Assembly (NCBI GenBank): GCA_036556695.1
Contig: DATBIY010000114.1
Location: 1-34,420 of the forward strand
Direction: 5' to 3'
Length of the DNA stretch: 34,420 bases
Source of the DNA: DASSCW01 sp036556695
Lineage (GTDB): Bacteria > Chloroflexota > Limnocylindria > QHBO01
In this document: positions 16,656-26,713 of the stretch, piece after piece
Numbering within the stretch: position 1 is the first letter of the stretch
Layout of the letters: each line of letters begins with the position of its first letter
The notes under the pieces: model-generated
Databases searched by the model: none
What the model was told of the DNA's origin: nothing
The model's input: the letters and a program-made list of their open reading frames with translations, nothing else
Translations under genes and position numbers: made by a program

Positions 16656-17090
16656 GTGAGTGACGACTTCCGCCACCGCACGCGCATCGAGGTGCGGTTT
16701 CGTGACATCGACTCCTTCGGGCACGTGAACAACGCCGTCATCGCCAGCTACGTGGAGCAGGCTCGCGTCCACTACCTGCGCGACGTGGTGGGCGTCGACC
16801 CGGTGGGCAAGATGCCGCTCATCCTGGGCATGCTGAAGATCGACTACCAGTCCCCCGTCTTCCTGGCCGATGACGTGGTCGTCGGCTCGCGCATCGACTG
16901 GATCGGCAACAGCAGCATCTCGATGTCGCACCAGCTCCGCGCCGGCGACCGCGACCTGGCGCATTCCACCTCCGTGCTGGTGGCCTACGACTACGACAAC
17001 GCTCGCCCGATGCCGGTGCCCGACGAGTGGCGCGCGGCCTTCGCGGCGCACGAGGGCCGCTCGCTGGAGCGACCGCGAGGAGACGCATGA
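16656..17090 (+). CDS. Acyl-CoA thioesterase, 4HBT hotdog family
   Basis: A 144-residue single-hotdog protein of the 4-hydroxybenzoyl-CoA thioesterase family. The signature RFRDIDSFGHVNNAVIASYVEQAR (14-37) contains the conserved acidic residue D19 and the HVNN turn. Such enzymes hydrolyse acyl-CoA thioesters as homotetramers. As the first gene of the operon for a 2-oxoacid dehydrogenase complex, it could release acyl groups from the CoA esters the complex produces, although the substrate cannot be read from sequence. The GTG start is nine bases after a TAGAAT box. The stop codon overlaps the ATG of the E3 gene (ATGA). Confidence 0.85.
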   Translation: MSDDFRHRTRIEVRFRDIDSFGHVNNAVIASYVEQARVHYLRDVVGVDPVGKMPLILGMLKIDYQSPVFLADDVVVGSRIDWIGNSSISMSHQLRAGDRDLAHSTSVLVAYDYDNARPMPVPDEWRAAFAAHEGRSLERPRGDA

Positions 17091-18505
17091 CCGATAGCCA
17101 GCAGCTCGACCTGCTGATCCTGGGCGGCGGCATGAGCTATGTCGGCGCCATCCGCGCCGCGCAGCTCGGCCTGAAAGTGGGCCTCATCGAGCGCGACAAG
17201 CTCGGCGGCACCTGCCTGAACCGCGGCTGCATCCCGTCCAAGGCGCTGCTCGAGACGGCCGACCTGCTGCATCGCGTTGTGGAGCAGGGCGCAGAGTTCG
17301 GTTTGGCCGGCCACGGCGGCATCAGCCTGGACTACTCCGCCCTCGGCGCGCGCCGCGACCAGGTGGTCGACAAGCACGTCAAGGGCGTCGAGTTCCTGAT
17401 GAAGAAGAACGGCGTGACCGTCATCCGCGGACATGGCACGCTCACCGGCCCGACCAGCGTCCACGTGTCGGGCGGTGAGTCGGGCGAGCTCGACGTCAGC
17501 GCCACCGACCTGATCCTGGCCACCGGATCGGCGCCGCGCAGCCTGCCCGGCCTGGACGTCGACGGCGAGCGGATCATCACCTCGGACGAGGCGCTGGCGC
17601 GCGGCGACGTGCCGAAGCGGGTGACCATCGTGGGCGCAGGCGCCATCGGCGTCGAGTGGGCCAGCCTGTACCGCGACTTCGGCACCGAGGTCATCCTGGT
17701 CGAGTTCCTGGACCGGGTGGTGCCGCTGGAGGACGCCGACGTCAGCAAAGAGCTGAACCGCGTCTTCCGCAAGCGCGGCATCACCATGCACACCGCCTCG
17801 ACCATCGACACCGACACCATCCAGCGCACCGACGACGGGCTGCGCTTCACGATCAAGGCCAACGAGGGCGACAAGCGGACTGATGTCGAGACCGACCTCA
17901 TCCTGGTGGCGGTCGGCCGCCGGCCGCTGACCGATGGCATCGGCCTGGAGAACATCCCGGGCATCCAGCTGGAGCGCGGCTACGTGAAGGTCGACGGCCA
18001 CATGCGCACCGGCGTCGAGCACCTGTACGCCATCGGCGACATCGTCCCCGGCTTCGCGCTGGCTCACGTGGCCGCGCACGAGTCGGTGGTGGCGGCCGAG
18101 ACCATCGCCGGCCATGACCCGGAGCCGGTGGAGATGAGCCTCATGCCGCGCGTCACCTTCTGCCGGCCGCAGATCGGCAGCGTGGGCATGACCGAGGCGG
18201 AGGCGCGCCAGGCGGGCCGCGAGGTCAAGGTCGGCAGCTTCCCGTTCCGCGCACTGGGCAAGGCGACCATCGTCGGAGAGGTGGACGGCTTCGCCAAGCT
18301 GGTGGCCGATGCCGAGACCGGCCTGCTGCTGGGCGCCCACATCATCGGCCCCCATGCCGGCGACCTGCTGGCCGAGCCGACGCTGGCGCGGCTGGTCGAG
18401 GGCACGGCGCAGGAGATCGCCATGAGCGTCCATGCCCACCCGACGCTGACCGAGGTGCTGGCCGAGGCCGCCCTGGCGGTGGACGGCGCGGCGATCCACG
18501 TCTGA
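17087..18505 (+). CDS. lpdA: Dihydrolipoamide dehydrogenase (E3)
   Basis: A 472-residue flavoprotein that reoxidises dihydrolipoyl groups of E2 with NAD+. The redox-active disulfide is C43/C48 in GGTCLNRGCIPSKAL. The NAD-binding loop GAGAIGVEWASLY is normal, and the C-terminal catalytic pair is H451/E456 in HAHPTLTE. The FAD-binding glycine loop is unusual: it reads GGGMSYVGAIRAA where the family usually has GGGPGGYVAAIRAA, one residue shorter and without the third glycine. The ATG at 17087 overlaps the thioesterase stop and has GAGGAG just upstream; an in-frame ATG at 17027 would lie inside the thioesterase gene. Neighbouring E1 and E2 genes fix its role in the operon's complex. Confidence 0.93.
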   Translation: MTDSQQLDLLILGGGMSYVGAIRAAQLGLKVGLIERDKLGGTCLNRGCIPSKALLETADLLHRVVEQGAEFGLAGHGGISLDYSALGARRDQVVDKHVKGVEFLMKKNGVTVIRGHGTLTGPTSVHVSGGESGELDVSATDLILATGSAPRSLPGLDVDGERIITSDEALARGDVPKRVTIVGAGAIGVEWASLYRDFGTEVILVEFLDRVVPLEDADVSKELNRVFRKRGITMHTASTIDTDTIQRTDDGLRFTIKANEGDKRTDVETDLILVAVGRRPLTDGIGLENIPGIQLERGYVKVDGHMRTGVEHLYAIGDIVPGFALAHVAAHESVVAAETIAGHDPEPVEMSLMPRVTFCRPQIGSVGMTEAEARQAGREVKVGSFPFRALGKATIVGEVDGFAKLVADAETGLLLGAHIIGPHAGDLLAEPTLARLVEGTAQEIAMSVHAHPTLTEVLAEAALAVDGAAIHV

Positions 18506-18517
18506 TGATGCGCGTCT

Positions 18518-18529
18518 AGAGGAGGGTGA
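18518..18529 (+). promoter_or_regulatory. Ribosome binding site that decides the E1 alpha start
   Basis: AGAGGAGGGTGA is close to a perfect anti-16S match. The in-frame GTG at 18526 lies within it and so cannot be properly spaced. The next in-frame GTG at 18538 is eight bases downstream and is taken as the start. Confidence 0.7.
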
Positions 18530-18537
18530 CCGAAGCA

Positions 18538-19572
18538 GTGGCCCAGACCGAAGTCCGGCCCCGGCACGACGAGCTCGGCCTGTCCGACGAGGACGTGCTG
18601 GCCATGTACCGCCAGATGCTGCTGGCCCGCGCCGTCGACGAGCGGATGTGGCTCATGCAGCGCGCCGGCAAGATCGCGTTCATCATCAGCGGCCAGGGCC
18701 ACGAGGGGGCGCAGGTGGCAACCACCTGGCCGCTGCGCCGCAACCAGGACTGGATGGCGCCCTACTACCGCAGCATCGCCTCGGCGCTGACCTTCGGCAT
18801 GACGGCCGAGGACATCATCACCGCCCACCTGGCGAAGGGTGACGACGTCAGCTCCGGCGGTCGCCAGATGCCCGGCCATTACGGCGGGGCGCCGTACAAC
18901 ATCGTTAGCCTCTCCTCGCCGGTGGGCACGCAGGTGCTGCACGCGGTGGGCATCGCCATGGGGGCCTGGGTGCGGGGCGAGGACGTGGTGGCGCTGACCA
19001 GCTACGGCGAGGGCACCAGCAACCAGGGCGAGATTCACGAGGCCATGAACTTCGCCGGCGTGCACAAGCTTCCGGTGATCTTCGTGTGCGAGAACAACGG
19101 CTACGCCATCAGCGTGCCGCTGGACAAGCAGGTGGGCGGCGGCCGGGTGGCCATCCGCGCAGAGGGCTACGGCTTCCCCGGCGTGCTGGTCGACGGCTCC
19201 GATCCGCTGGCCTGCTACGCCGCGGCGCGCGAGGCGCACGACCGGGCGCGCGCCGGCGAGGGGCCGTCCCTCATCGAGGCGCGAGTCGTACGGCTCACCT
19301 CGCACTCCTCGGACGATGATCAGCGGCGCTACCGCGATCCGGCCGAGGTCGAGGCGCTCAAGGAGCAGGACCCGCTCACCCGCTTCGCGACGCAGCTGCG
19401 CGAGATCGGCCTGCTGGACGACGCCAGGGACGAGGAATACAGGGCGGCCGCCAAGGCGGAGGTCAACGAGGCCAGCCGCCGCGCCGAGGCGCGACCCGAT
19501 CCAGACCCCGAAACCGCCGAGCGTCACGTCTACGCCGATGGATCGGCCGGCGCCGACGGGGAGGGCCGCTGA
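18538..19572 (+). CDS. 2-oxoacid dehydrogenase E1 alpha subunit
   Basis: The 344-residue thiamine-diphosphate-dependent alpha subunit of an alpha2beta2 E1, which decarboxylates a 2-oxoacid and reductively acylates lipoyl-E2. The TPP/Mg motif runs from YGEGTSNQGE (156-165) to CENNGYAIS (184-192). The first motif is GEG rather than the GDG of most pyruvate enzymes; GEG is common in branched-chain E1 alpha, which favours a branched-chain 2-oxoacid substrate. GGRQMPGHYG (107-116) is also typical. The start at 18538 follows a strong Shine-Dalgarno. The beta subunit begins one base after the stop. Pyruvate or acetoin as substrate cannot be ruled out. Confidence 0.92.
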   Translation: MAQTEVRPRHDELGLSDEDVLAMYRQMLLARAVDERMWLMQRAGKIAFIISGQGHEGAQVATTWPLRRNQDWMAPYYRSIASALTFGMTAEDIITAHLAKGDDVSSGGRQMPGHYGGAPYNIVSLSSPVGTQVLHAVGIAMGAWVRGEDVVALTSYGEGTSNQGEIHEAMNFAGVHKLPVIFVCENNGYAISVPLDKQVGGGRVAIRAEGYGFPGVLVDGSDPLACYAAAREAHDRARAGEGPSLIEARVVRLTSHSSDDDQRRYRDPAEVEALKEQDPLTRFATQLREIGLLDDARDEEYRAAAKAEVNEASRRAEARPDPDPETAERHVYADGSAGADGEGR

Positions 19573-19573
19573 C

Positions 19574-20560
19574 ATGGCCGAGCTCAACATCCTCGAGGCG
19601 ATCCGCGCCGGAATGGACGAGGAGATGGAGCGCGACGAGCGCGTCATGATCCTGGGCGAGGACGTCGGCAAGAAGGGCGGGGTCTTCAGCGCGACCGACG
19701 GGCTGTGGGCCAAGTACGGCGACAAGCGCGTGCTCGACACGCCGCTGACCGAGGGCATGATCGCCGGCGCTGCCGCGGGTGCGGCGATCTACGGCCTGCG
19801 GCCCATCGCCGAGATGCAGTTCGCCGACTTCGTGTACCCGGCCTTCAACCAGATCGTCTCCGAGATCAGCCGCATGCGGTACCGCTCGAACGGCGCCTTC
19901 GGCCTGCCGATGGTGATCCGCATGCCGTATGGCGGCGGCGTCCACGGTGCGCTCTACCACTCGCAGTCGAACGAGACCTACTTCACCTCGACCGTCGGCC
20001 TGAAGGTCGTCGCGCCCGGCACCCCGGCCGACGCCAAAGGCCTGCTCAAGGCATCGGTCCGCGACCCGGATCCGGTGATGTTCTTCGAGCACAAGAAGAC
20101 GTATCGCCTGTTCAAGGCCGATGTGCCCGACGGCGACCACGTGGTGCCCATCGGCTCAGCCGATGTCGCCCGCGCCGGCAGGGACCTTTCGATCTTCTGC
20201 TACGGCTACATGCGCACCTGCGCGCTCGAGGCAGCCGAGACCCTGGCCAGCGAGGACGGCGTGGAGGCCGAAGTTGTCGACCTGCGCACCCTGCGGCCAC
20301 TCGACACGGCAACCATCCTGGCCTCGGTCGAGAAGACCGGCAAGGCGCTGGTGGTCCACGAGGCCAACAGGTTCGGCGGCTTCGGAGCGGAGGTCGCGGC
20401 GCTCATCGCGCAGGACGCATTCGAGCACCTGGACGGGCCGGTCTCCCGGCTGGCCGGGCCGGAGGTGCCGGGGGTGCCGTTCCACCACAACCTCGAGGAT
20501 TGGTTCATGCTCGGCCCGGAGAAGATCGTGGCCGCCGCCCGCGAGCTGGCGGCCTACTGA
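19574..20560 (+). CDS. 2-oxoacid dehydrogenase E1 beta subunit
   Basis: The 328-residue beta subunit that completes the E1 heterotetramer. It begins ELNILEAIRAGMDEEM and has GEDVGKKGGVF (28-38), the TPP-activating glutamate E60 in DTPLTEGMIAG, FADFVYPAFNQI (83-94) and GGVHGALYHSQS (121-132) with H129 expected at the active site. The transketolase C-terminal domain is present (VVDLRTLRPLDTATI). The ATG at 19574 sits one base after the alpha stop; an in-frame upstream extension to 19316 overlaps the alpha gene and is rejected. The length is normal for the family. It belongs to the same operon as E3 and E2. Confidence 0.94.
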   Translation: MAELNILEAIRAGMDEEMERDERVMILGEDVGKKGGVFSATDGLWAKYGDKRVLDTPLTEGMIAGAAAGAAIYGLRPIAEMQFADFVYPAFNQIVSEISRMRYRSNGAFGLPMVIRMPYGGGVHGALYHSQSNETYFTSTVGLKVVAPGTPADAKGLLKASVRDPDPVMFFEHKKTYRLFKADVPDGDHVVPIGSADVARAGRDLSIFCYGYMRTCALEAAETLASEDGVEAEVVDLRTLRPLDTATILASVEKTGKALVVHEANRFGGFGAEVAALIAQDAFEHLDGPVSRLAGPEVPGVPFHHNLEDWFMLGPEKIVAAARELAAY

Positions 20561-20576
20561 GGCCGGACGTACGCCG

Positions 20577-21116
20577 ATGAGCCTCACCTCGGTGATCGAG
20601 CACCAGATGACGGAGGCGTACGCGCTGATGCGCGGCGCCGTCGATGGCCTGACCGACGATGAGTTCGTCTGGGAGCCGGTGGCCGACTGCTGGACCGTCC
20701 GCCAGGGACCCGATGGCCGCTGGGCGGCCGACTATCCCGAGCCGCCGCACCCGGTTCCGGGGCCGTTCACCACCATCGGCTGGCGGCTGGTCCACGTGGC
20801 CGAGTCGAAGCTGATGTACCACGAGTACGCCTTCGGCGATGCAACGCTGGTGTGGCCGGAGATCGACTCGACGCACACGGCGGCCGATGCGGTCGCCTCG
20901 TTGGAGACGTGGCACGGCCTGCTGGTCGACGACCTTGCGGGCATGGACGACGATGAGCTGGACCAGCCGCGCCTGACCAACTGGGGCGATGAGTGGCCGG
21001 CGTGGCGAATCTTCTGGACAATGACCGAGCACGACATCCATCACGGCGCCGAGATCGGCGCCCTGCGCGACCTGCTTCGCGTGACGGGCGGCGCGGTGCC
21101 GGCAAGCGCGACGTAG
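20577..21116 (+). CDS. DinB-fold protein within the dehydrogenase operon
   Basis: A 179-residue protein of the DinB/YfiT four-helix-bundle superfamily. The three-histidine metal site typical of the fold appears as H73 in GWRLVHVAES plus H152 and H156 in EHDIHHGAEIG. W39 in CWTVRQG and the WGDEWPAWRIFW segment are family-like. DinB proteins include mycothiol- and bacillithiol-dependent transferases and isomerases, but many have no known role. Only 16 bases separate it from E1 beta and 15 from E2, so it is clearly cotranscribed. A DinB gene between E1 beta and E2 is not a normal part of this operon type. Thiol chemistry or protection of the complex is speculation. Confidence 0.87.
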   Translation: MSLTSVIEHQMTEAYALMRGAVDGLTDDEFVWEPVADCWTVRQGPDGRWAADYPEPPHPVPGPFTTIGWRLVHVAESKLMYHEYAFGDATLVWPEIDSTHTAADAVASLETWHGLLVDDLAGMDDDELDQPRLTNWGDEWPAWRIFWTMTEHDIHHGAEIGALRDLLRVTGGAVPASAT

Positions 21117-21131
21117 GAGACGAGGGCAGGA

Positions 21132-22697
<1,566 letters not shown>

Positions 22698-22715
22698 GCC
22701 CGATCGGCTTCGGGA

Positions 22716-23972
22716 TCACATCAGGCCGGTTCGGCGCCCGCGCACGCGCCGCGGCCGGTGGTCGTCGCGTAGCCGGCGTACGGCGGGGAACCAGATGATG
22801 GTGACGCCTGCCTGCAGCGCCACGAACAGGAGAACCAGCAGGCCCACGCCGCCGACCGTCGCCGCCGGGACGGCCCACGTCTCGAAGCCAAGGGCGGCGT
22901 CCAGGCCTCCAAGGCGCAGCCCGGCCCCGACCTGATCGGGCGGAGGCAGGCGCAGCCCCGAGCCCGCTGATGCTGGTGGGACCAGCACTCCGTTGCCTGC
23001 CCCACCAGCGGCGCCGCCTCCGCCAGCGGGCGCATTGCCGCCGGCGGGTGGCGGCACGACCTCGCCGTCGGGCGATCTCTGGGGAGTGGGCGTTTCAGCT
23101 CGCGTGGGTCTCGGCGTTGCCTCGCTGGCTGGTGGGGTTGGAGTCGCTGTCGGCCGCGGGGTTGGCAGCAGGCCCGGCAGCGTCGGCAGCGGCAGCGAGG
23201 GGAGGGGCAGTGACGGCAAGGGCAGCGAAGGAAGCGGCAGCGTGGGTCGTGGCGTGGGGCGGGGCGTCGGGCGCGGCGTCGGTGTGGGCGTGGGAGTCGG
23301 CGTCGGCGAAGCCACGATGTTCAGTGTCACGGTCGCGGGCGACGACCAGGTCCTGCCGTCCCAGACGCGGTACCGGAATGAATCACCGGATTCGAAGCCT
23401 CCGCCGGGGTCGAGCTCGAAACCGCCGTTAGGGTTCAGCTCCAGCGAGCCGCTGACTCCCCCACCGACCAGGTCCACGCTCAGCGCGTCGCCATCGGCAT
23501 CGGTGTCGTTGCTCAAGACGCCGGGGGCGCTGACCGTCAGTGGGCCGCCGCTCCAGCTGTAGCTGTCGGCGCGTGCCACTGGCGCTGCATTGGTGACCTG
23601 GATGGTGACCGTGGCCGCCGTGCCGAGCAGCAGGCCGTCCGGCCGGTAGCGGAACGTATCGGTCCCGACGAAACCGACTGCAGGCTGGTAGGTGAAGCTG
23701 CCGTTGGCCTTGAGCACCAGGGAGCCGTGCGTCACGCCGGAGATAAGGTTGGCGCTCGTCCCACCGACGACGCTGAGGTCGTTGCCCAGCACGCCGGGTG
23801 CAGCCACAGAGAGCAGCTGCCCGTGCCGCACGCTGAAGGAGTCATGCACCCCGGTGGCCACGAGCGCCGCCGCTGCAGGCTGCGGCGCGACCGCCTGGGA
23901 CAGCCACGTCGCGGCGAGCAGGATGCTCACACGGACCGTCACCGCTCGACTGCGCCGTCGAGTCGTCAGCAT
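22716..23972 (-). CDS. Surface-anchored protein with two Ig/cadherin-like repeats
   Basis: A 418-residue secreted protein of unknown function. A signal peptide covers about 1-36 (basic start, hydrophobic VSILLAATWL, Ala-rich cleavage region). Two similar beta domains follow (about 38-126 and 130-220), each with APGVLxND and GSL-L-NGxFxxxPxxGF patterns, resembling the Big_9/cadherin-like tandem modules of bacterial surface proteins. A stalk (222-280) is built from PT/PRPT and PLPSL repeats, then a Gly/Ala-rich region, one transmembrane helix (about 368-394) and a basic cytoplasmic tail. It starts four bases after the stop of the GGDEF/HD-GYP gene, which suggests cyclic-di-GMP-linked control of a cell-surface function such as adhesion. 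The E2 gene converges on it with an 18-base gap. Confidence 0.83.
   Translation of the reverse strand: MLTTRRRSRAVTVRVSILLAATWLSQAVAPQPAAAALVATGVHDSFSVRHGQLLSVAAPGVLGNDLSVVGGTSANLISGVTHGSLVLKANGSFTYQPAVGFVGTDTFRYRPDGLLLGTAATVTIQVTNAAPVARADSYSWSGGPLTVSAPGVLSNDTDADGDALSVDLVGGGVSGSLELNPNGGFELDPGGGFESGDSFRYRVWDGRTWSSPATVTLNIVASPTPTPTPTPTPRPTPRPTPRPTLPLPSLPLPSLPLPSLPLPTLPGLLPTPRPTATPTPPASEATPRPTRAETPTPQRSPDGEVVPPPAGGNAPAGGGGAAGGAGNGVLVPPASAGSGLRLPPPDQVGAGLRLGGLDAALGFETWAVPAATVGGVGLLVLLFVALQAGVTIIWFPAVRRLRDDHRPRRVRGRRTGLM
23133..23309 (-). repeat. Proline-rich low-complexity stalk repeats
   Basis: This segment encodes residues 222-280 of the surface protein: PT repeats, three PRPT units, then PLPS/TL units four times. 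The DNA is correspondingly repetitive and G-rich on the plus strand. It probably spans the cell envelope as an extended stalk. Confidence 0.8.
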
Positions 23973-23976
23973 TACG

Positions 23977-25821
23977 TCAGGCCACCATCGACTGCGGGGT
24001 CCAGATGCGCGGCGCGTCGTCGCCTGGCATCGGCGCGTGCGCATCGGTCTCGAGGCCCTCGATGAAGGAGACGACCAGCAATTCCTCCAGCTGGCTGCCG
24101 GCGGCGTCGCCAAGCCGCTTGATCGCCTCCTCGACCGGCAGGGCGCGGCGGTAGGGCCGCGTGGTGGTCATGGCGCTGAAGGCGTCGGCCACGGCCAGGA
24201 TGCGGCCGATCATCGGGATCTCTTCGGCCTCGAGGCCCTCGAGGTAGCCCTTTCCATCCCAGCGCTCGTGGTGATGGCGGATGCCCGCGCGGACCACGTC
24301 CACGTTCGGAACGTCGCGGACGATGGCGTCGCCCAGCGCGACGTGCTGCTGGAACATGGCGTACTCCTCGGCGGTCAGCTTGGAGGGCTTCCGCAGCACG
24401 ACGTCCGGAATGCCGATCTTGCCCACGTCGTGGAGCAGCCCGGCCAACCGGATCGTCTCGCAGGTCTCGTCGTCCAGGCCCAGGCGGCGCGCCAGGTAGA
24501 TTGCGTAGCGGGCCACGTCCTCCGAGTGGCGCTTGGTGTAGCGATCCTTGGTGTCCACCGCGATGACCAGCCCCTGCAGCACGTCGAAGCCGCCGATGAC
24601 CGTCTGCTGCTCCTCGCCGATGCGCGCCACGCACGCCCGGTTGCCGCCGCCGGCCTTCGCCTCGCTGACCGCCACGGCCGCGGCCGACAGCACCTCCGTC
24701 ACCGAGCTGCCGTGCTCGGGGTACGCGCAGATGCCGACGCTGACGCTGACCGGCAGCGCCTCGGAATCGCCGAAGTGGACGCTGAGCTGCTCCACCTGCT
24801 CCATCAGCGCGGCGATCGTGGCCGACATCTCCTCGGTGCCGGCCGGGCGGCGCAGGATCAGGAACTCGTCGGGGCCGTAGCGTGCGATGCGCGTCGCCTC
24901 ACCCAGCTCGCCCACCAGCTCGGCGACGCCCAGCAGCACCTCGTCGGCCGCCTCGTGACCGTGCGTGTCGTTGAACAGCCGGAAGTTGTCGACGTCCACG
25001 ATGGCCAGGCCGATGCCGGCGCCGGCCGCGCGCGCGGCCTCGATGTCGTCGGCCAGCGCCGACACCACCGAGCCGTGGTTCAGCAGGCCGGTCAGCGCGT
25101 CGCGCCGGCTGGCGTCCACCAGCTGGTCGTGCTGCCGCGCCAAACGGGCCTGTGCCGCGCGGAAGATGGCGTACAGCGCAACGGCCAGGAGGATGGCGGC
25201 CACCAGCGTGACGAGCATGATGTCGCGGCGCGTGACGTCGATGGCCGCAAGCAATGGCGCCGCATCCCGCCACACCGAAATCACGGCGCGGGTCTGGGCA
25301 TCAGCGCCGTTGATCGGTAGCAGCTCGCGGAGCAACGGGGCTGACGAACCGTTGCCCAGCGTCGAGGCGTCAGGGCCCTCGAGCAGCGCCGCGCTGGCGG
25401 TGCCGGCCATGGCATCGGTCAGGGCGGATGCGCTTGCCTGCCCGCCGTTCAGCGCCGTGTCGCTGCTGGCGATCAGCGTCCCGTCCCGTCCGTGGATCTC
25501 CATCAGGACGATGCCGTCGCCATCGGCCAGGCGGCCCAGCAGTGCCGCCAGCTCGGCGGTTCGGGCGGCTCCCGGCCCTCCTGCGGCCACGTCATCGGCC
25601 TTCAGGTTTGCGTTCACGAAGAGCTCGACCAGCGCCGCGTCGCGGGTCACCACGCTCTCCAGCGTCACCTGTCGCAGGTGCGCCGATGCCACGGCGACCA
25701 GTGCGCTGGCGGTCACGCCCACCAGCACCAGCACCACGCCGAAGACCAGCGGCAGGAGCATCGGCCGCCTGCGCGGTCGCCCTCCTGCTTCGGCGCCCGC
25801 CGCCGCCGAATTCGCGAACAT
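23977..25821 (-). CDS. Membrane GGDEF/HD-GYP cyclic-di-GMP protein
   Basis: A 614-residue protein. Two transmembrane helices (about 21-43 and 201-221) bracket an extracytoplasmic sensor domain of about 155 residues. A GGDEF-type domain (about 238-400) follows, with the signature altered to GPDEF (316-320) and no RxxD inhibitory site just before it. The HD-GYP phosphodiesterase domain (about 410-590) has H432, the HD pair 464-465 in LLHDVGKIG, and HHHERWDGKGYL (516-527), where GYP has become GYL. Cyclic-di-GMP hydrolysis is therefore plausible, while diguanylate cyclase activity is doubtful. I chose the ATG at 25821, not 25932, because an AT-rich promoter-like stretch lies directly before it. 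The surface-protein gene follows after four bases. Confidence 0.88.
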   Translation of the reverse strand: MFANSAAAGAEAGGRPRRRPMLLPLVFGVVLVLVGVTASALVAVASAHLRQVTLESVVTRDAALVELFVNANLKADDVAAGGPGAARTAELAALLGRLADGDGIVLMEIHGRDGTLIASSDTALNGGQASASALTDAMAGTASAALLEGPDASTLGNGSSAPLLRELLPINGADAQTRAVISVWRDAAPLLAAIDVTRRDIMLVTLVAAILLAVALYAIFRAAQARLARQHDQLVDASRRDALTGLLNHGSVVSALADDIEAARAAGAGIGLAIVDVDNFRLFNDTHGHEAADEVLLGVAELVGELGEATRIARYGPDEFLILRRPAGTEEMSATIAALMEQVEQLSVHFGDSEALPVSVSVGICAYPEHGSSVTEVLSAAAVAVSEAKAGGGNRACVARIGEEQQTVIGGFDVLQGLVIAVDTKDRYTKRHSEDVARYAIYLARRLGLDDETCETIRLAGLLHDVGKIGIPDVVLRKPSKLTAEEYAMFQQHVALGDAIVRDVPNVDVVRAGIRHHHERWDGKGYLEGLEAEEIPMIGRILAVADAFSAMTTTRPYRRALPVEEAIKRLGDAAGSQLEELLVVSFIEGLETDAHAPMPGDDAPRIWTPQSMVA

Positions 25822-25828
25822 GGGTACA

Positions 25829-25840
25829 AAAATAGGTATA
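25829..25840 (-). promoter_or_regulatory. AT-rich -10 region of the GGDEF/HD-GYP gene
   Basis: The minus strand reads TATACCTATTTT. TATTTT ends seven bases before the ATG at 25821, and the overlapping alternative TATACC ends thirteen bases before it. This AT island stands out sharply in GC-rich surroundings, and no Shine-Dalgarno follows. Confidence 0.5.
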
Positions 25841-25962
25841 CAGGCCCGAAAACTCGATAGGACCTCCAGCCGCCGCGTACCGTGTGCACGCGGGCAACGC
25901 CGCGGGTCGCGCGGACGGCGCTGCCGCGGCATAGGACCCCCTGGTACCCAGTGCGGCGCGGG

Positions 25963-26706
25963 TTACACCGGGCGCTTCTTCCGGTGGGCCGCCATCAGTT
26001 GATCCCGTATGGCCGGTGAAAGGTACTTCGTCGCCTCACGAATGGTCACGCCGGAGGCCCGATGCGTCCGCGGCGCCACCCAGTCCGCCACCTCGTCGGG
26101 TCGACGCTTGCCTGCCTCGCGCAGGACCCAGCCGATGGCCTTGCGGATGAAGAATTCCCGCTCGTCGAGCATGGCGTCGGCATAGACCAGGAACCGATGG
26201 AGCGGCGCGCCATCGCGGAGTGGCCGGAGCCAGGCCAGCAGTGCCGAGCGACGGACCCAGAAATCCTCGTCGGCTGCCCAACGGTCCAGCGTGCGGACCG
26301 TGGCTTCTTCGTCTGCGCCGAGGATGGCGCCCACGACCTCGCCGGCCAGGCCGTCGACCAGCGCCCAGGTCTTCGATTCGCGGATGAGCCGTTCGAGCAG
26401 CGCCAGGTCGGCCACTGACAGGAGCTTGCTCCGCATCTCGAGCAGGACCACAGCCGCCATCCGTCGCTCGTGGATCGGCGCTGCCCAAAGGTGCTCGACC
26501 AGGGCAACCAGCGTCTGGTGCTCGACCGCGCCAATTTCCTTGAGCTGCTCCCGCACGGCGACCCGGATCTGCCACACCGTGACCCCGAGGAACTGGAGAT
26601 CGCTCTTCAGGTAGCGCTTCTCGTGCTCGGCACGGTCGCGAGTGGCGACGGCGCGCAGCCCCGCCTCGAGCCGAGCGGCGAGCATCGCGGGCGATGGGTC
26701 AGGCAC
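25963..26706 (-). CDS. AlkD-like DNA alkylation repair protein
   Basis: A 247-residue HEAT-like repeat protein of the AlkC/AlkD DNA glycosylase superfamily, which removes alkylated purines. Typical pieces are YLKSDLQFLGV (32-42), SKTWALVDGLA (111-121) with W114 and D118 at the positions expected for the active-site Trp and Asp, DFWVRRSALLAWL, and EFFIRKAIGWVLREAGKRRPDEV near the end. I prefer the GTG at 26706, since TACCGT ends seven bases upstream as at other starts here; the ATG at 26685 is the alternative. The longest reading (from 26841) overlaps the divergent ATPase gene and is rejected. The gene stands alone, divergent from the copper ATPase. Confidence 0.86.
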   Translation of the reverse strand: MPDPSPAMLAARLEAGLRAVATRDRAEHEKRYLKSDLQFLGVTVWQIRVAVREQLKEIGAVEHQTLVALVEHLWAAPIHERRMAAVVLLEMRSKLLSVADLALLERLIRESKTWALVDGLAGEVVGAILGADEEATVRTLDRWAADEDFWVRRSALLAWLRPLRDGAPLHRFLVYADAMLDEREFFIRKAIGWVLREAGKRRPDEVADWVAPRTHRASGVTIREATKYLSPAIRDQLMAAHRKKRPV

Positions 26707-26713
26707 GAGGGCA

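Noticed and set aside
22699..22714. Possible intrinsic terminator between the convergent E2 and surface-protein genes
   Set aside because: CCCGA and TCGGG can form a 5-bp hairpin, but no T-run follows on either strand and the stem is weak.
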